Positions 28,454-30,635 of a DNA stretch of 30,635 bases are shown piece by piece; position 1 is the stretch's first letter; every line of letters begins with the position of its first letter. The DNA is taken from positions 1 through 30,635 of the IMG/VR virus record IMGVR_UViG_3300025695_000067; one strand, given 5' to 3'. This DNA is from a virus. The notes under the pieces are model-generated. The model made no database searches. It had not been told where the DNA came from and saw only the letters and a list, made by a program, of their open reading frames with translations. The position numbers were made by a program, and so were the translations under genes.

Positions 28454-29656
28454 TTACTTAATAAAGTATTCTCCTCTAGTTGGGTTATCTAGTTGGTAGC
28501 TTACGGCATACCTAATAGCGTCTATCGCGTGGTTAAAGTCATCTACTGGAGTACTACTCTTTCTTTCTAACCAACAATAGTTATTTAGTTCCTTTATTAG
28601 TTCGGTACTATCGGGGTGTATAACTAAATCGTAATCTTGCATTATGCTTATACCATAGGTTACCGAACCTTGCCCCTTTATAGTTGGTAAGATGTTATTA
28701 CCCTTTGCTTTTAGTTCGCTTATTAAACGTGGCTCTGCTGAGTCGGCAATGATTAAACCATCTTTCGCTATACGTGTGTTTAGTTCGGATATTTGCGTAG
28801 TAGTTAGGTTTGGCTTATAGTAATGTAACTTAAGGTATATCTTTTTACTAGCCTTATCTATGTTCGTTTCTACTAAGGTTGTAGGATCAACACTAAAACC
28901 GAAATCTTGCCCGAAGACCGATTTACCTACGTGCTTAAACTCGCCTATACTCCAATTCTCGAATATAACGCCCTCCGCTTTATCTAGCCAACCTCCGAGT
29001 ATTTGGTGCTTATACTTCTTTGGTCTACGCTTCCTAATATCATCTATTTGATTTAGGTAACTCTCTGAGAGGTTGTTTATATTGTCTAAGTAGGTAGTAT
29101 GTATGTATGTAGTATCTCCTCTAGTTTCATTAACTCCCTCGTTTACTCCCTTTGCTTCAAAGAAACGTTGGTAAATAAAATGCTCTTTCGTAGTCGGGTT
29201 AAGTATAAGTATTACCCTATTCTGTAAACCTTTTTGCCTTACCGATAAATCAATAGTATCAAATATAGTCTCGTCTACTAGTTCCTCAGCTTCATCTAGT
29301 ACCCACGTTGTAACGCCTTGTAACGATTTAAGGTTGGCTACCTGATTACCCGAACTAGTTTTAATACCTCGAAAGAGTATTTTACTTCCCGTTCGTTTAT
29401 TTATTACTTCATCTTTAGTAATATTGAAATCGTTTCCTCTATCAAGAAGTTCAATCTTCTCAATGAACTCAGGAATGATTGAGATCGACGCTGACCGTAG
29501 CGTGTACCGAGTAAACAATATAGTATGACCGCTTTCGTAAGTAAGTAACAAAAGTAAGGTGTTAATAGCAAAAGACTTCCCAGAGCCTCTACCGCCCGTA
29601 ACAATGTAATAACGACTTTCATCTTGTAATGTTAAATATTTATCATTTATCTCCAC
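28454..29656 (-). CDS. terL: Terminase large subunit
   Basis: A 400-residue protein with ATPase and nuclease domains. Walker A is at 21-29 (GGRGSGKSF), Walker B at 117-122 with catalytic Glu (TWVLDEAE), and the coupling motif is ILNPTTKEH (151-159). The RNase H-like nuclease shows FGQDFGFSVDP (D251), IIADSAEP, and DDFNHAIDAIRYAV near the C-terminus. It drives DNA into the prohead and cuts the concatemer. The start is GTG at 29656 because no in-frame ATG lies between it and an upstream stop. It overlaps the small terminase-like gene by 14 nt. Confidence 0.95.
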   Translation of the reverse strand: MEINDKYLTLQDESRYYIVTGGRGSGKSFAINTLLLLLTYESGHTILFTRYTLRSASISIIPEFIEKIELLDRGNDFNITKDEVINKRTGSKILFRGIKTSSGNQVANLKSLQGVTTWVLDEAEELVDETIFDTIDLSVRQKGLQNRVILILNPTTKEHFIYQRFFEAKGVNEGVNETRGDTTYIHTTYLDNINNLSESYLNQIDDIRKRRPKKYKHQILGGWLDKAEGVIFENWSIGEFKHVGKSVFGQDFGFSVDPTTLVETNIDKASKKIYLKLHYYKPNLTTTQISELNTRIAKDGLIIADSAEPRLISELKAKGNNILPTIKGQGSVTYGISIMQDYDLVIHPDSTELIKELNNYCWLERKSSTPVDDFNHAIDAIRYAVSYQLDNPTRGEYFIK

Positions 29657-29936
29657 GAATAGAGTTAATTAGTTCCTTGAAATTTATACCGCCTTCTACT
29701 TGTGCGTTTAAATCTAAACTTTCTTTTGGTTTTCCTAGCGTGTACTCTAGTACCATCTGCATAGCCTTTAAACGGTCTTTATCTTCGCTTAGAGCGACTT
29801 TTACCGCTTGGCTAAGTAAAGCCTTCACATCATCATAAGAAACCGCCTCAGAGATAGCCTTTCTATATTCGTTCTTTCTCTTGTCTATTCCTTTTGCTTT
29901 GGTGCTATGCCCTCCGTTTTCTTTTCTCTTATCCAT
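29643..29936 (-). CDS. Small terminase-like DNA-packaging protein (right copy)
   Basis: The same 97-residue protein as at 20-313, identical in sequence, with four synonymous differences (codons for V, L, A and K near residues 57-63). This copy lies in front of the complete terminase large subunit gene. Confidence 0.6.
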   Translation of the reverse strand: MDKRKENGGHSTKAKGIDKRKNEYRKAISEAVSYDDVKALLSQAVKVALSEDKDRLKAMQMVLEYTLGKPKESLDLNAQVEGGINFKELINSIRGDK

Positions 29937-29948
29937 AATTAATAGAAA

Positions 29949-30326
29949 TTAACTTTTAATTATTTTAGCCTCGTTTATGTTTAGTAGGGTTACTATCTTT
30001 TCTACTTTTCTATTGTCTTTAAATTCAGTAGTTTTTTTGTATTTCCCTTTAACCCATTTTGGTTTTAAGTTGTTTATGTTAAATGAGTATATTCCTTGTG
30101 GAGTTTGGTTAATGTAGTATATTTTTGCTTTATCCTTATGCACTATTAACTTATCGTATTTGTGTTTCTCCATTATTAAGTTATCATAGTGTATAGGTCT
30201 GCATTTTAATTCTATTATTGCTTTGTGCTTTTTAGAGTAGCAATCGTAGCCACAATATTTACCTGTTGACCTTTCTAAGTCAGGTACGATATTTTTAAGT
30301 ATACGATATAACTTATACTCATTCAC
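29949..30326 (-). CDS. PD-(D/E)XK nuclease-like protein (right copy)
   Basis: The same 125-residue protein as at 326-703. Two base differences change AAC ATT to AAT ATC and leave the protein unchanged. Described under the left copy. Confidence 0.5.
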   Translation of the reverse strand: MNEYKLYRILKNIVPDLERSTGKYCGYDCYSKKHKAIIELKCRPIHYDNLIMEKHKYDKLIVHKDKAKIYYINQTPQGIYSFNINNLKPKWVKGKYKKTTEFKDNRKVEKIVTLLNINEAKIIKS

Positions 30327-30519
30327 TATCTATCTGCTTTAGTTTTCTTTGTGCCCACTCTATACCTTCGTCTCCTCCCCAAGCTAACCACATTAAACGA
30401 CCACATCCATCTCCTAGTTCTTTATTTGAGTTTTGTCTATGTCTTTCAAATGCTGCCATTCTCGCTATGGTATCTCTTGAAATGTTTTCTCTATTTGCTA
30501 ATTGGCTGGCTCTTTGTTT
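30319..30519 (-). pseudogene. Truncated copy of the 146-aa phage gene
   Basis: The frame matches the last 66 codons, counting the stop, of the gene at 696-1136. Upstream it reads KQRASQLANRENISRD against KQRANQLAKGEAISRD, then meets a TAA at 30522-30520. The N-terminal half is missing. An internal ATG at 30459 (MAAFERHRQ) could still give a 46-residue product. The part nearest the breakpoint has amino-acid changes, unlike the rest of the repeat. Confidence 0.75.
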
Positions 30520-30635
30520 TTAAAGGTTTGTTCGTCTATATACTTTGTTACTCCATTACAAGTAACTTCAATACCATAATCTCTTTGACAGATGTAGAAC
30601 TCAACACCATCTACTGTTTTAATTACAATCTCATT
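30498..30635 (-). CDS. Partial homologue of the 61-aa array protein at contig edge
   Basis: A frame open from the window edge to TAG at 30498 encodes 45 residues, including VKTV- and VEFYICQRDYGIEVT-like segments that match VEYFICMRDYGIEVT of the array gene at 4194-4379. The homology ends after GIEVT; the tail (YIDEQTFKNKEPAN) runs into the truncated 146-residue gene. The start is beyond the window. It is a diverged relative, not a copy, of the left array gene. Confidence 0.7.
   Translation of the reverse strand, partial: NEIVIKTVDGVEFYICQRDYGIEVTCNGVTKYIDEQTFKNKEPAN

Larger units (their letters stand above)
29624..30516. repeat. Right copy of diverged terminal direct repeat
   Basis: Matches 1-893 with ten substitutions over the first 857 bases and increasing divergence after 30480, until similarity ends near 30519. 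All ten differences are synonymous in the genes they fall in. The sequence to the right is unlike the region beyond 893 in the left copy. Confidence 0.95.

Overview
The window is almost the whole genome of a small tailed phage (siphovirus-like gene set) that infects a member of the Bacteroidetes, probably a flavobacterium. The evidence is AT-rich DNA, no Shine-Dalgarno sequences, a predicted promoter of the Bacteroidetes TTTG/TAnnTTTG type, a BACON-like domain in a tail protein, and several protein families I associate with flavobacterial phages. Every convincing gene lies on the minus strand, so transcription runs from high to low coordinates. I see no integrase, repressor, tRNA or CRISPR. 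The phage therefore looks virulent, or its lysogeny genes are unrecognisable.

The first ~890 bases recur at the right end (offset 29,623), so the contig has run once around a circular or circularly permuted genome of about 29.6 kb. The two copies are not identical. Before they diverge near the breakpoint they differ at ten positions, all synonymous. The right copy then breaks into a different context: a homologue of one of the small array genes abuts a truncated copy of the 146-residue gene. The right end therefore comes from a related genotype or a rearranged form.

Layout in transcription order. (1) Packaging: small terminase-like gene and TerL (29.9-28.5 kb). (2) Tail: tail assembly chaperone with a probable -1 frameshift, tail completion proteins, two large distal tail proteins, tape measure (28.4-21.2 kb). 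(3) Head: XkdF-like protease, minor proteins, probable scaffold, major capsid, tail tube, two related coiled-coil proteins, portal with a MuF-like C-terminus, connector (21.2-13.8 kb). (4) Tail fibre genes, holin, amidase, u-spanin, and a DEDD exonuclease ending at a terminator (13.8-10.1 kb). (5) Early region from a predicted promoter near 10.0 kb: ERF recombinase, flap-type exonuclease, SSB-like protein, DnaA-domain-IV-like protein, a structured RNA leader, replisome organiser, RecA-fold helicase (10.0-5.5 kb). (6) An array of tiny overlapping genes whose junctions all carry one short repeat (5.1-4.2 kb). (7) NinG, MazG-like protein, sigma factor and small genes leading back to the terminase (4.2-0 kb).

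The early region supplies replication and recombination. The sigma factor just upstream of the packaging genes is a candidate switch to late transcription. Three intrinsic terminators after the capsid, tail tube and following gene probably grade expression of the abundant structural proteins. The most unusual items are the small-gene array with its shared start/stop repeat, the leader RNA with two strands competing for one partner, a possible plus-strand small RNA, and the diverged right end.
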